A stretch of DNA of 37,148 nt from contig JAUSLA010000023.1 of assembly GCA_030646565.1 (NCBI GenBank), positions 1-37,148 of the forward strand, read 5' to 3'. The notes beneath the pieces were generated by a model. The model made no database searches and was not told where the DNA came from. It worked only from the letters and a program-made list of their open reading frames with translations. The position numbers were made by a program, and so were the translations under genes. Shown in pieces: positions 1 through 7,421 of the stretch. This DNA comes from a bacterium (GTDB taxonomy: Bacteria > Patescibacteriota > Minisyncoccia > Minisyncoccales > RBG-13-42-11). How positions within the stretch are numbered: the stretch's first letter is position 1; every line of letters begins with the position of its first letter.

Positions 1-1
1 T

Positions 2-91
2 CAAATGAGCTGGCCGGGGATCGTCTTACAGTTAATTTTAATTCCGTTTATTGTTTTTATTCTGCAAAAGATTGTCTTTGAAAAAAAATGA
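2..91 (+). CDS. C-terminal end of a membrane protein (5' partial)
   Basis: The window opens inside an open frame that ends at TGA 89-91. The 29 visible residues contain a hydrophobic stretch (GIVLQLILIPFIVFILQ) followed by a short charged tail (KIVFEKK), as at the end of a polytopic membrane protein whose last helix leads to a cytoplasmic tail. The hairpin at 134-156 fits as its terminator. Too little is visible to name the family. Confidence 0.5.
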   Translation, partial: QMSWPGIVLQLILIPFIVFILQKIVFEKK

Positions 92-133
92 ATGAATTGA
101 TTGAAAATTAATTTTTCAAAAAAAATAAAAGAG

Positions 134-160
134 CCCCGGTGCTTAAAGCGTCGGGGTTTG
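134..160 (+). terminator. Hairpin terminator after the partial membrane protein
   Basis: A 10-bp stem CCCCGGTGCT / AGCGTCGGGG (two G-T pairs) closes a 3-nt loop and is followed by TTTGGTCTT. The T tract is weak, but the stem is strong and lies 43 nt after the stop codon. Confidence 0.6.
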
Positions 161-275
161 GTCTTGCGACACTATGCATGGCTCAACACCTTGTAACCAT
201 AACAGTAGGTAAAAATTATTAAATATGCTTTTATAATACTAAGTTAAAAATAGAAAAAGAAAGGATGGCATAAAG

Positions 276-797
276 TTGGCTGATATAGTTGCTTTGACCA
301 AGGAGCTGCTGGGGGAAGCGATAATATTGGTGGATAAAATATTTCCGCCGGAATACGAGGAAGAGCCTGCCAAAGATGAAATTGCTGCCAGCTTGTTTCC
401 AGAGAAATATGAAAAGTACTTTAATAAGACAGGAATTCGGCCAAGTCTAAAGTATTGGGTCGCGATCAGCAAGGGAAAGGTTGTCGGCATAGTCGGGCTT
501 TATAACTATGTGTTTGACCTCGCAGACATTACTTGGCTAGGCTGGTATCTCGTTTCCCCGAAGGCGCGGAAACACGGTACAGGCACTTCTCTTTTGCTAT
601 TTGCCATAGAAGAAGCAAAAAGACAAGGGAAGAAGCGCTTGATGGTTTATACGACCGATGATCCGGAAGAACTTTACAGCCATCATTTTTACAGAAAGCA
701 CGGGTTCCGGGAGATTGGTCAAAATCCTTGGGGGCCTAATCCGGAATTAACAGAGTTTTATTTTGAACTCGATCTTATGAAGGCGCAAGCTGAATAG
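276..797 (+). CDS. GNAT family N-acetyltransferase
   Basis: A 173-aa single-domain protein of the GNAT fold, which moves an acetyl group from acetyl-CoA to an amine; the substrate cannot be read from sequence. The acetyl-CoA loop is the segment VSPKARKHGTGTSLL (about residues 92-106), a version of motif A R/Q-x-x-G-x-G/A. A C-terminal Y-x-x-x-GF segment (HFYRKHGFREIG) is the usual motif B end. The start is TTG 276, preceded by AAAGGA about 10 nt upstream; the ATG at 265 runs straight into a stop. It is monocistronic: a -10 TATAAT lies at 232-237 and a terminator overlaps its stop codon. Confidence 0.8.
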   Translation: MADIVALTKELLGEAIILVDKIFPPEYEEEPAKDEIAASLFPEKYEKYFNKTGIRPSLKYWVAISKGKVVGIVGLYNYVFDLADITWLGWYLVSPKARKHGTGTSLLLFAIEEAKRQGKKRLMVYTTDDPEELYSHHFYRKHGFREIGQNPWGPNPELTEFYFELDLMKAQAE

Positions 798-812
798 CTT
801 GCGCCCTTTTTT
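782..812 (+). terminator. Strong intrinsic terminator overlapping the GNAT stop codon
   Basis: A perfect 10-bp stem GGCGCAAGCT / AGCTTGCGCC with loop GAAT (782-805) is followed by CTTTTTT. The stem contains the last codons and the TAG of the acetyltransferase, so gene end and terminator are fused. Confidence 0.9.
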
Positions 813-832
813 ATAAGCAAAAATAAGCGCAG

Positions 833-861
833 TTTACAAAAACGTAATTTTTAAGTATGAT
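833..861 (+). promoter_or_regulatory. secA promoter giving a very short leader
   Basis: TTTACA (833-838), a 17-bp spacer, then TATGAT (856-861). The expected start of transcription (about 868) is only about 4 nt before the secA ATG at 872, so the message would be nearly leaderless, and no Shine-Dalgarno sequence is present. Confidence 0.6.
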
Positions 862-871
862 ATAGAATATT

Positions 872-3445
872 ATGTCATTCTTATCTAAGGTCTTTGGCGA
901 CGCTAACGAGAAATATGTAACTAATATCCAGCCCATTATTGAGAAGATAAATTCCCTTGAAGAACAGTTCAAGGGTTTTTCTGATGAAAATTTAAAAGAA
1001 AAAACACAAGAATTGAAGGCAAAATTAAACGAAGCCCGAGGTTGTTTATTGGATGATATTCTTCCCGAAGCATTTGCTTTAATCAGAGAAGCTGCTAAAA
1101 GAACTCTTAATCAAAGGCATTTTGATGTGCAGTTGGTTGGTGGTATTGTTTTGCATGAGGGTAACATTGCTGAAATGAAAACAGGCGAAGGAAAGACATT
1201 GGCTGCCACCTTGCCTGTCTATTTAAACGCTTTAACCGGAAAAGGGGTTCACGTAGTCACGGTGAACGACTATTTGGCAAAAAGAGACGCGGTTTGGATG
1301 GGGCAGATTTATAATCTTCTTGGATTGTCAATAGGATGTATTATGCATGAGGGGGCATATACATATGACTCTGCTTATATGAGTCCCGCGAAGCGGGATG
1401 AGTCGAAGAATATCCATTCTTCTTCATCCCTCGCTACGCTCGGACAAATTAAGAAGAGAACGCAGTTCTCTTCGCCTCAACAGGAAGCTCCTGTTTTAGC
1501 TGGCGAACGCGACAAAGAAAGAGATATTATTGGAGGATTTAAGGTTTTTGATAGTTATCTAAGGCCTTGTCAGAGGAAAGAAGCGTACGCGGCCGATATT
1601 ACTTATGGTACCAACAATGAGTTTGGGTTTGATTATTTGAGAGATAATTTAGTATATGATCTGCAACAACAAGTTCAGAGAGGGTTTAATTATGCCATTA
1701 TTGATGAAGTCGACTCAATCTTAATTGATGAAGCCAGAACTCCTCTGATTATTTCAGCTCCCGATACGGAAAGCTCGACATGGTATCGAGAATTTTCCAG
1801 AATAATCCCGAAATTAGATTCAAAAACCGATTATGAAATTGATGAAAAAATGAAGGCCGTTACTTTGACGGAGGGAGGAATTAATAAAATTGAAAAAATC
1901 CTGGGAATGGAGAATATTTATGAAGCGCGGGGAATAAAGTATCTGCATTATTTAGAGCAGGCTTTAAAGGCAGAAGTTCTTTTTAAAAAAGACAAAGACT
2001 ACGTAGTGAAGAATGGCGAAATTATTATTGTGGATGAATTTACCGGAAGATTGATGCCGGGCAGAAGATGGTCGGGCGGACTTCATCAGGCAATTGAAGC
2101 AAAAGAAAATGTAAGAATTCAGGCAGAATCAATTACTTTAGCTTCAATTACTTTTCAGAATTATTTTCGTCTTTATAAGAAATTAGCCGGAATGACCGGA
2201 ACTGCCGCCACTTCAGCTGAAGAATTTGATAAAGTTTATAATCTGGATGTAATTACAATTCCGACTCATAGACAGCTGATAAGGAAAGAGTTGCCGGATA
2301 GAATTTATAAAAATGAAAAAGGAAAATTTGAAGCGGTTGTCAGAGAAATTAAAGAAAGGCATAATTTAGGACAGCCTATCTTGGTTGGCACCACCTCAAT
2401 TGAAAAAAATGAATATTTGGGAAAGTTATTGGACAGAGAGGGTGTTCCCCACGAAATTCTTAACGCAAAGAATCATGAAAAGGAAGGAGAAATTATCGCG
2501 CAAGCAGGCAGATTTGAAGGTGTTACCATAGCTACAAATATGGCGGGCAGAGGAGTGGATATCGTTTTGGGAGGCAACCCGCCGAATTCCGATGGGGCTC
2601 AAAAAGTTGTAGAACTCGGCGGACTTCATATAATTGGCACAGAAAGGCATGAAGCCAGAAGAATTGATAATCAGCTAAGAGGAAGATCTGGCAGGCAGGG
2701 AGACCCGGGTTCCTCTCAATTTTTTCTTTCTTTGGAAGACGATATATTGAGAATTTTTGGGTCAGATAGAATAAAATCTTTAATGGGTGTTCTTAAAATT
2801 CCAGATGACGAGGCCATTGAGGCAAAAATGGTTTCCGGAGCAATTGAGTCGGCCCAGGCGAAAATCGAAGGAATGAATTTTGATTTGAGAAAGCATGTTC
2901 TAGAATATGATGACGTAATGAATAAACATAGAGAGGTGATTTATAAAAAAAGAAGAGAGATACTGGAAAAGTCTAAAGTCCAAAGTCTAAAGTCCGAAGA
3001 CGGCCTAAGATTCCATATCCTTGAATTAATTAAAAAAAATGGTTTTACAGAAGCCGATTATGAAAAAAAAGAGAAAGAGATTGGCGAGGAAAAAATGAGA
3101 GAAGCAGAAAAAATTGTTTCCTTGAGAGTTTTAGATATGTTTTGGCTGGAACATTTGGAAAATATGGAGCATCTAAGGGATTCTGTGAGATTGAGGGCTT
3201 ACGGCCAGAAAGATCCTTTAATTGAATATAAATCAGAGGGCCACAAAATGTTCCAGGGATTATTAAGCCAGATTGAAAAGACCACCGCGGATACTTTAAT
3301 GAAAGTTATGATTGAAGAAAATCCTTCACCGACTTCTTTGGTTTCTCGAGCACCCTCAACTATCAAATCAAAAAATATTCCTGGTCGCAATGACCCATGC
3401 GTGTGTGGAAGCGGGAAAAAATATAAAAGGTGTTGTGGGAAGTAG
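872..3445 (+). CDS. secA: Preprotein translocase ATPase SecA, with a palindromic-element insertion
   Basis: The ATPase that pushes unfolded preproteins through SecYEG; 857 aa, normal family length. The Walker A GEGKT is at residues 105-109. The hallmark block AYAADITYGTNNEFGFDYLR, the DEVDSILIDEARTPL block, the NMAGRGVDI helicase motif and RGRSGRQGDPG are all present. A C-terminal SEC-C zinc motif ends the protein (C843, C845, C854, C855). Residues about 170-202 are not SecA: they are encoded by a reverse-oriented long palindromic element (1380-1477) sitting in the loop just before the AYAADITYG block. A short tandem repeat (2971-2995) adds a few residues around KSKVQSLKSE. secD and secF lie downstream. 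Confidence 0.97.
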   Translation: MSFLSKVFGDANEKYVTNIQPIIEKINSLEEQFKGFSDENLKEKTQELKAKLNEARGCLLDDILPEAFALIREAAKRTLNQRHFDVQLVGGIVLHEGNIAEMKTGEGKTLAATLPVYLNALTGKGVHVVTVNDYLAKRDAVWMGQIYNLLGLSIGCIMHEGAYTYDSAYMSPAKRDESKNIHSSSSLATLGQIKKRTQFSSPQQEAPVLAGERDKERDIIGGFKVFDSYLRPCQRKEAYAADITYGTNNEFGFDYLRDNLVYDLQQQVQRGFNYAIIDEVDSILIDEARTPLIISAPDTESSTWYREFSRIIPKLDSKTDYEIDEKMKAVTLTEGGINKIEKILGMENIYEARGIKYLHYLEQALKAEVLFKKDKDYVVKNGEIIIVDEFTGRLMPGRRWSGGLHQAIEAKENVRIQAESITLASITFQNYFRLYKKLAGMTGTAATSAEEFDKVYNLDVITIPTHRQLIRKELPDRIYKNEKGKFEAVVREIKERHNLGQPILVGTTSIEKNEYLGKLLDREGVPHEILNAKNHEKEGEIIAQAGRFEGVTIATNMAGRGVDIVLGGNPPNSDGAQKVVELGGLHIIGTERHEARRIDNQLRGRSGRQGDPGSSQFFLSLEDDILRIFGSDRIKSLMGVLKIPDDEAIEAKMVSGAIESAQAKIEGMNFDLRKHVLEYDDVMNKHREVIYKKRREILEKSKVQSLKSEDGLRFHILELIKKNGFTEADYEKKEKEIGEEKMREAEKIVSLRVLDMFWLEHLENMEHLRDSVRLRAYGQKDPLIEYKSEGHKMFQGLLSQIEKTTADTLMKVMIEENPSPTSLVSRAPSTIKSKNIPGRNDPCVCGSGKKYKRCCGK
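1380..1477 (-). repeat. Long palindromic element inside secA
   Basis: Read on the minus strand it gives GGCGA, hairpin 1 GAGAACTGCGTTCTC, the CCGAG...GAGGG middle hairpin, GAAGAATGGATATTCTTC, and hairpin 2 TCCCGCTTCGCGGGA ending ACTCA. This is the same order of modules as the intergenic copy at 21920-22019. It stays open in the secA frame. Confidence 0.88.
2971..2995 (+). repeat. Short tandem repeat inside secA
   Basis: Units of the type GTCTAAAGTCCAAA repeat here (GTCTAAAGTCC occurs twice, joined by AAA). It encodes a variable, lysine/serine-rich surface segment in the C-terminal helical part of SecA. Confidence 0.6.
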
Positions 3446-3465
3446 GGGTAGGGTATAATAAAAAA

Positions 3466-3489
3466 GCCAGTTATTAGGGAATAACTGGC
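3466..3489 (-). terminator. Terminator of the minus-strand zinc-ribbon gene
   Basis: A perfect 10-bp stem GCCAGTTATT / AATAACTGGC with a 4-nt loop. On the minus strand it is followed by a T-rich run (TTTTTTATTATA). It lies 12 nt after the stop codon of the small gene and may also stop secA readthrough from the other side. Confidence 0.8.
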
Positions 3490-3500
3490 GGATACATAAG

Positions 3501-3638
3501 CTAGGAGAAACCAACAGCGATCCCTCCTTGTTGCGTGAAGCATTTATCACAGAGAAGAGTATTCTTCCCTGCGATCTTCCACACTGCTGGTCTTTCGCGA
3601 CAGCACTCACAAGTGGGCCGCTCGTTACAATCTTTCAT
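3501..3638 (-). CDS. 45-aa zinc-ribbon-like small protein
   Basis: A short minus-strand gene convergent with secA. The protein begins MKDCNERPTCECC and later has LLCDKCF. Cysteines at 4, 10, 12 and 13 plus C30/C33 suggest a zinc ribbon, most simply C10 and/or C12-C13 paired with C30-x-x-C33. It has all the marks of a real gene despite its size: Shine-Dalgarno AAAGGAG 6 nt before ATG 3638, a good promoter, and a dedicated terminator 12 nt after the stop. No membrane segment is seen. Function unknown; small zinc ribbons often bind nucleic acid or a protein partner, but that is only inference. Confidence 0.75.
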   Translation of the reverse strand: MKDCNERPTCECCRERPAVWKIAGKNTLLCDKCFTQQGGIAVGFS

Positions 3639-3660
3639 GATCCACTCCTTTCCGAGAGGA

Positions 3661-3689
3661 ACATATCATAATTTGTGATAGTTTGTCAA
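3661..3689 (-). promoter_or_regulatory. Promoter of the small zinc-ribbon gene
   Basis: On the minus strand a perfect -35 TTGACA (3684-3689) is followed after 17 nt by ATATGT (3661-3666). It points into the 45-aa gene that starts at 3638. Confidence 0.55.
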
Positions 3690-3768
3690 GAATTCGCTTT
3701 TATGGAATTTAACAAAGTTTAGAAAAATGAGTTTAAAACTTTATGAGAAATAACTATCAAATAAAAAT

Positions 3769-4209
3769 ATGGAGCATTTGGCGATAATGAAAAAATCTTG
3801 GGAATTGACTGATAAAATTTTGAATAAACAGAAGAAGATTGAATCGCGCTGGTATTCCGTAAAATATAAACCTTGGGATAGTATTAAAGAGGGAGAGACA
3901 ATTTACTTTAAAGATTCGGGAGAGCCGGTAAGAATAAAAGCAGAGGTCAGTAAGGTTATACAATTTGCCGATTTGACTCCGAGTCGAGTAAAAGAAATTT
4001 TGGACGAGTATGGCAAGGATGATGGCATAGAAAAAGTAAAAATTCCTGAATTTTTTGAGAGATTCAAAAATAAAAAATATTGTATGCTTATATTTCTAAA
4101 AAATCCAAGAGCAATAAAATCATTTGAAATTGACAAAACAGGATTCGGAGCGATGTCGGCGTGGATTGAAGTTAATAATATAAATAGAATAAAGCGCTAT
4201 GGAAAATAA
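3769..4209 (+). CDS. ASCH-domain (PUA-like) protein
   Basis: A 146-aa protein with the ASCH signature near the N terminus: KKIESRWYSVKYKPWDSIK (about 25-43) followed by EGETIYFKDSGEP, the pattern K-x-I-E-x-R ... G-D-x-I-x-F. ASCH domains are RNA-binding beta-barrels related to PUA; a few have nuclease or deacetylase activity. A second start, ATG 3787, with GGAG upstream is possible. Its 3' end overlaps the NUDIX gene by 11 nt, so the two are probably co-translated. Confidence 0.7.
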   Translation: MEHLAIMKKSWELTDKILNKQKKIESRWYSVKYKPWDSIKEGETIYFKDSGEPVRIKAEVSKVIQFADLTPSRVKEILDEYGKDDGIEKVKIPEFFERFKNKKYCMLIFLKNPRAIKSFEIDKTGFGAMSAWIEVNNINRIKRYGK

Positions 4210-4666
4210 TCCTAAAAAAATTTTGACGCTTTGCATTATTCACCAAAAGAACAAAGTTTTGCTTGGAATGAAAAAGCGAGGATTCGGACAGGGAAGATGG
4301 AACGGTTTTGGCGGAAAAATTAAAGAAGGGGAGTCAATTATCGACGCGGCAAATAGGGAATTAATGGAAGAGATTGGAATTAAGGTTCAGGATTTTCAGC
4401 ATTTGGGCGTTTTGGATTTTAGCTGGAAAAATAAGCCGGAAATTTTGCAAGTTCATATTTTTAAAGCAAGCGATTTTATCGGCGTGCCGTCAGAAAGCGA
4501 AGAAATGAAGCCAGAATGGTTTAGTGTCAATGAAATTCCTTTTCAAGAAATGTGGCAAGACGACAAACACTGGCTTCCTTTATTTTTGGAAAACAAGAAA
4601 TTTCAGGGAAAATTCCTTTTTGACGACGCAGATAATATCCTTGATTATTCTTTGGATTTAGTTTAA
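4199..4666 (+). CDS. NUDIX hydrolase (MutT/MTH1-like)
   Basis: A 155-aa single-domain protein with a complete NUDIX box, GKIKEGESIIDAANRELMEE then IGI (about residues 38-60), matching G-x5-E-x7-R-E-U-x-E-E-x-G-U with all metal-binding glutamates. The preceding RGFGQGRWNGFGGK is characteristic of the MTH1/8-oxo-dGTPase-like subgroup, so cleaning of oxidised nucleoside triphosphates is the likely role. It overlaps the ASCH gene by 11 nt and is followed 19 nt later by secD. Confidence 0.85.
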   Translation: MENNPKKILTLCIIHQKNKVLLGMKKRGFGQGRWNGFGGKIKEGESIIDAANRELMEEIGIKVQDFQHLGVLDFSWKNKPEILQVHIFKASDFIGVPSESEEMKPEWFSVNEIPFQEMWQDDKHWLPLFLENKKFQGKFLFDDADNILDYSLDLV

Positions 4667-4685
4667 AATAATAAAATATGCAAAT

Positions 4686-5999
4686 ATGCCGAAAAAGAAA
4701 GTTTATATAACTATTGCCGTTATTTTTATTTTGGTTTTTTTTGCCGGGTATTTGGTGTACCCTTTTTTCAAATTGCCGTATATCCCGCAAGTCCCTTTTA
4801 AGTTAGGGCTGGATTTACAGGGGGGAACCCACTTGATTTTTGAAGCGGACCTATCAAAAATCAAAGACGCGGAAAAGAAGGATTTAATGCAGGGATTAAA
4901 AAACGTAATTGAAAGAAGGGTTAATTATTTCGGGGTTAGAGAGCCGGTTGTCCAGACCCAGGAGGCAAGCGGCCAGTATAGGTTGATTGTAGAGCTGGCA
5001 GGCATTAAGGATCCTGCCGAAGCTATAAGAATGATAGGGGAGACGCCATTTTTGGAATTCAAGGAGCAAAAGCCAAATTATGACGAGATTATTGCGAATG
5101 ACAAGAAGGTTCAAGAGACAGGATCTGGAAATTTTGAAGATCCATTTCAGTCCACAGACCTTACTGGTCAGTATCTGCAGAAATCCGGTATTGATTTTGA
5201 CCAGACAACGGGAAAACCTTCCATTTCCATCCAGTTTAACGATGAGGGAGCTAAAATTTTTGAGGAGCTTACTGAACGAAACGCTGGGAAACTTTTGGCA
5301 ATTTCTATTGATCAAATTATAATTTCCAGCCCGGTTGTTCAGGAAAAGATTTCTGGAGGAAAAGCCCAGATTACAGGCAACTTTTCAATTGATGAAGCTA
5401 AAACGCTGGTCAGGAATTTAAACGCCGGAGCATTGCCAGTTCCAATTAAAATTATTTCGCAAGAAACAGTGGGTCCTATACTAGGAAAGGTTTCTTTGGA
5501 GCAGAGCTTGAAGGCAGGCATCATCGGTTTTTTGGGCGTAATTTTATTTATGATTTTATTTTACCGCTTGCCGGGTGTTTTGGCTGCCCTAGCTTTGTTG
5601 ATTTATGTGATTTTTGTTTTAGCTATGTTTAAAATTGTTTCCGTTACACTTACTCTAGCTGGCATTGCCGGCTTTTTACTTTCCATCGGCATGGCTGTGG
5701 ACGCCAATATTTTGATTTTTGCCAGAATGAAAGAAGAGCTATCTTTAAAAAAGAGTCTGCCGACAGCCATTGAAGAAGGATTTAGAAGGGCTTGGCCTTC
5801 TATCAGAGACAGTAATTTTAATTCTTTGATCGTTTGCGCTATTTTATTCAGCGTTGCCGCCAGCTTTATTAAGGGGTTTGCCTTGACTTTAGGAATTGGT
5901 ATTTTAGGCAGCATGTTTTCGGCAATTTTTATCACCAGAAATTTCCTCAAATTATTTATGGGCACAAAAATTGAAAAAATTACGTGGTTGTGGAAATAG
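4686..5999 (+). CDS. secD: Protein translocase subunit SecD
   Basis: 437 aa. SecD works with SecF at SecYEG, using the proton gradient to draw translocating proteins outward. A first membrane helix lies at about residues 5-26. The hallmark LGLDLQGGTHL follows, then a periplasmic P1 region, and the C-terminal five-helix block with SIGMAVDANILIFARMKEEL (D4/D5 region). The length is short but complete for a stand-alone SecD. secF follows 12 nt downstream, as usual. Confidence 0.95.
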   Translation: MPKKKVYITIAVIFILVFFAGYLVYPFFKLPYIPQVPFKLGLDLQGGTHLIFEADLSKIKDAEKKDLMQGLKNVIERRVNYFGVREPVVQTQEASGQYRLIVELAGIKDPAEAIRMIGETPFLEFKEQKPNYDEIIANDKKVQETGSGNFEDPFQSTDLTGQYLQKSGIDFDQTTGKPSISIQFNDEGAKIFEELTERNAGKLLAISIDQIIISSPVVQEKISGGKAQITGNFSIDEAKTLVRNLNAGALPVPIKIISQETVGPILGKVSLEQSLKAGIIGFLGVILFMILFYRLPGVLAALALLIYVIFVLAMFKIVSVTLTLAGIAGFLLSIGMAVDANILIFARMKEELSLKKSLPTAIEEGFRRAWPSIRDSNFNSLIVCAILFSVAASFIKGFALTLGIGILGSMFSAIFITRNFLKLFMGTKIEKITWLWK

Positions 6000-6011
6000 T
6001 TTATTTTCAAT

Positions 6012-6899
6012 ATGATTAATTTTGTAAAATATTCAAAACTGTATTATATTTTTTCAGGGATTATTTTTGCGGTTGCGGTTTATTCATTGATTAGCTTTGG
6101 ATTGAAATTCGGGATTGATTTTACCGGCGGAAGCATTTTAGAAGTGCGTTTTGAGCAGAGGCCAGAAAACGCCGTGATTCAGGAAAAGCTGAAGGATTTT
6201 AATCTGGGCGAGATTGTTGTTCAGCCGACCGGGGAAAAGGGGATTATTTTGAAAACGAAAGAGGTTTCAGAGGAAACGCATCAATCAATCATTGTTAAAT
6301 TGGGCGAGATTAATAAGGTAGAAGAATTAAGCTTTGAATCAATCGGTCCGGTAATTGGAAAAGAGCTGGAACAGAAAACAAGGAATGCGATTATTTTAGC
6401 TTTGATTGCCATAACTTTGTATATTACATTTGCTTTCAGAAAGATCTCAAAAGTTATAAATTCCTGGCAGTGCGGAATCGCTTCTTTAATCGCCCTTTTC
6501 CATGATATTTTAATCCCTTTGGGAGTTTTTGCTGTTTTGGGAAAACTTTACAACATTGAAATTACAATACCGATTATCGCGGCTTTATTGACTATTTTGG
6601 GTTTTTCGGTTCACGACACGATTGTAATTTTTGACAGAATTAGAGAAAATGTGCTTAGGGGCGGATTTTCTTCTTTTGGGGAGACGGTAAATGTAAGTTT
6701 GAACCAGACACTTGGCCGCTCTATCAACACGGTTTTAACGGTTTTGATTGTTCTTTTTGCTATTTTCTTTTTCGGCGGCCAAACCCTTAAATATTTTTCC
6801 TTAGCCTTGATTATTGGAATTACTTCCGGCGCTTATTCTTCAATCTTCATTGCCAGTTCTTTATTGGTTAGTTGGTTTAGGGAGAAAAAGAAAGCTTAA
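6012..6899 (+). CDS. secF: Protein translocase subunit SecF
   Basis: 295 aa, the partner of SecD. N-terminal helix at about 8-28, then the SecF motif KFGIDFTGGSILEV, a small periplasmic domain, and five C-terminal helices with LGFSVHDTIVIFDRIREN. Its stop is followed by a repeat-rich spacer without an obvious terminator. Confidence 0.95.
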   Translation: MINFVKYSKLYYIFSGIIFAVAVYSLISFGLKFGIDFTGGSILEVRFEQRPENAVIQEKLKDFNLGEIVVQPTGEKGIILKTKEVSEETHQSIIVKLGEINKVEELSFESIGPVIGKELEQKTRNAIILALIAITLYITFAFRKISKVINSWQCGIASLIALFHDILIPLGVFAVLGKLYNIEITIPIIAALLTILGFSVHDTIVIFDRIRENVLRGGFSSFGETVNVSLNQTLGRSINTVLTVLIVLFAIFFFGGQTLKYFSLALIIGITSGAYSSIFIASSLLVSWFREKKKA

Positions 6900-7141
6900 A
6901 AGAAACATAATCTTCGGGCAATTTACCCCGGGTGACCACGCAGTTTCCGTTCGGCCAACTTGCCTTAGGGAGCACGCCATCGGCTTAATTAGAAGAAAGA
7001 AGTTTATTTCCAGCCGTGGCTATTTCTCGCCCCGCCTCCTTAACTTAGAAGATAGTTTATAGTCAGTAGCGGGCGGGGCTGCGAAGTGCACCCTTCGGCA
7101 AGATTGGCCTCGCTTAAAGATTTTTTATTCGTACATTCGTA
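6900..7141. other. Gene-free spacer after secF
   Basis: No supported gene on either strand. It holds degenerate palindromes. CTTCGGGCA...CCGGGTGA at 6911-6934 is similar to one at 12669-12692, suggesting a second small repeat family. GCCCCGCC around 7030 and GGGCGGGGC around 7074 can pair. The rest shows no recognisable structure. Confidence 0.5.
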
Positions 7142-7244
7142 TACCGAGTCCCGCTTTGCGAAGAACTTTCGTTCTTCTTTACCCTTCGCCTGTGGCTCGG
7201 GTGCGGGACGAAGGTGAAGAAGAGAACGAAGTTCTCTTCGCCTT
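7142..7244 (-). repeat. Palindromic element, long form (rearranged)
   Basis: Read on the minus strand it has GGCGA, hairpin 1 GAGAACTTCGTTCTC, TTCACCTTCG, then CCGAGCC/GGCGAAGGG and GAAGAACGAAAGTTCTTC modules, ending with part of hairpin 2 and CTCGGTA. Hairpin 2 lacks one arm, so the copy looks partly deleted. Confidence 0.8.
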
Positions 7245-7261
7245 AATTCGTAATTCGTAGG
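7238..7261 (+). repeat. 24-bp direct repeat, copy 1
   Basis: TCGCCTTAATTCGTAATTCG plus TAGG, identical to 12743-12766. It includes the GGCGA end of a reverse-oriented palindromic element plus 19 nt of flank with a tandem ATTCGTA. The shared flank suggests that this end of the element is longer than the core consensus, or that one copy was duplicated with its flank. Confidence 0.75.
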
Positions 7262-7264
7262 GTA

Positions 7265-7293
7265 TTTGACAATCTGTCTGCAAAATGCTTAAA
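7265..7293 (+). promoter_or_regulatory. Candidate promoter before the sigma-4/HARE gene
   Basis: TTGACA (7266-7271), a 17-nt spacer and TTAAAT. The -35 is perfect and the -10 is weak. If used, the leader would be about 125 nt and would contain two tandem palindromic elements. Confidence 0.4.
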
Positions 7294-7310
7294 TAGGATA
7301 ACATAATATC

Positions 7311-7366
7311 AGCGACGAGGACTACGTCCTCGTCTTCACCTTCGTCCGCCAGAGGCGGACTCGGTG
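7311..7366 (+). repeat. Palindromic element, short form
   Basis: GCGA, hairpin 1 GAGGACTACGTCCTC, GTCTTCACCTTCG, hairpin 2 TCCGCCAGAGGCGGA, CTCGGTGG. It stands directly upstream of a second, differently built copy. Confidence 0.9.
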
Positions 7367-7420
7367 GTTAAAGAAGATAAATCTTCTTTTCCACCTCGCT
7401 CAATTTTATTGAGCTCGGTT
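7367..7420 (+). repeat. Palindromic element, short form (subtype with TTTTCCACC linker)
   Basis: Hairpin 1 AGAAGATAAATCTTCT, linker TTTCCACCTCG, hairpin 2 CTCAATTTTATTGAG, CTCGGTTT. The stems differ completely from the copy 60 nt upstream, but the layout is the same. It ends right at the start codon of the next gene. Confidence 0.88.
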
Positions 7421-7421
7421 T

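Noticed and set aside
3199-3610. Two minus-strand open frames of 80-114 codons across the secA end.
   Set aside because: They overlap conserved SecA sequence and the small zinc-ribbon gene in another frame, and have no Shine-Dalgarno sequence or family features.
6814-7062. Open frame of 82 codons leaving the end of secF.
   Set aside because: Starts inside secF in another frame and continues into repeat sequence; no coding signs.
7142-7420. Clustered palindromes considered as a CRISPR array.
   Set aside because: No regular repeat-spacer spacing, no identical repeats and no cas genes; the units are the modular palindromic element.
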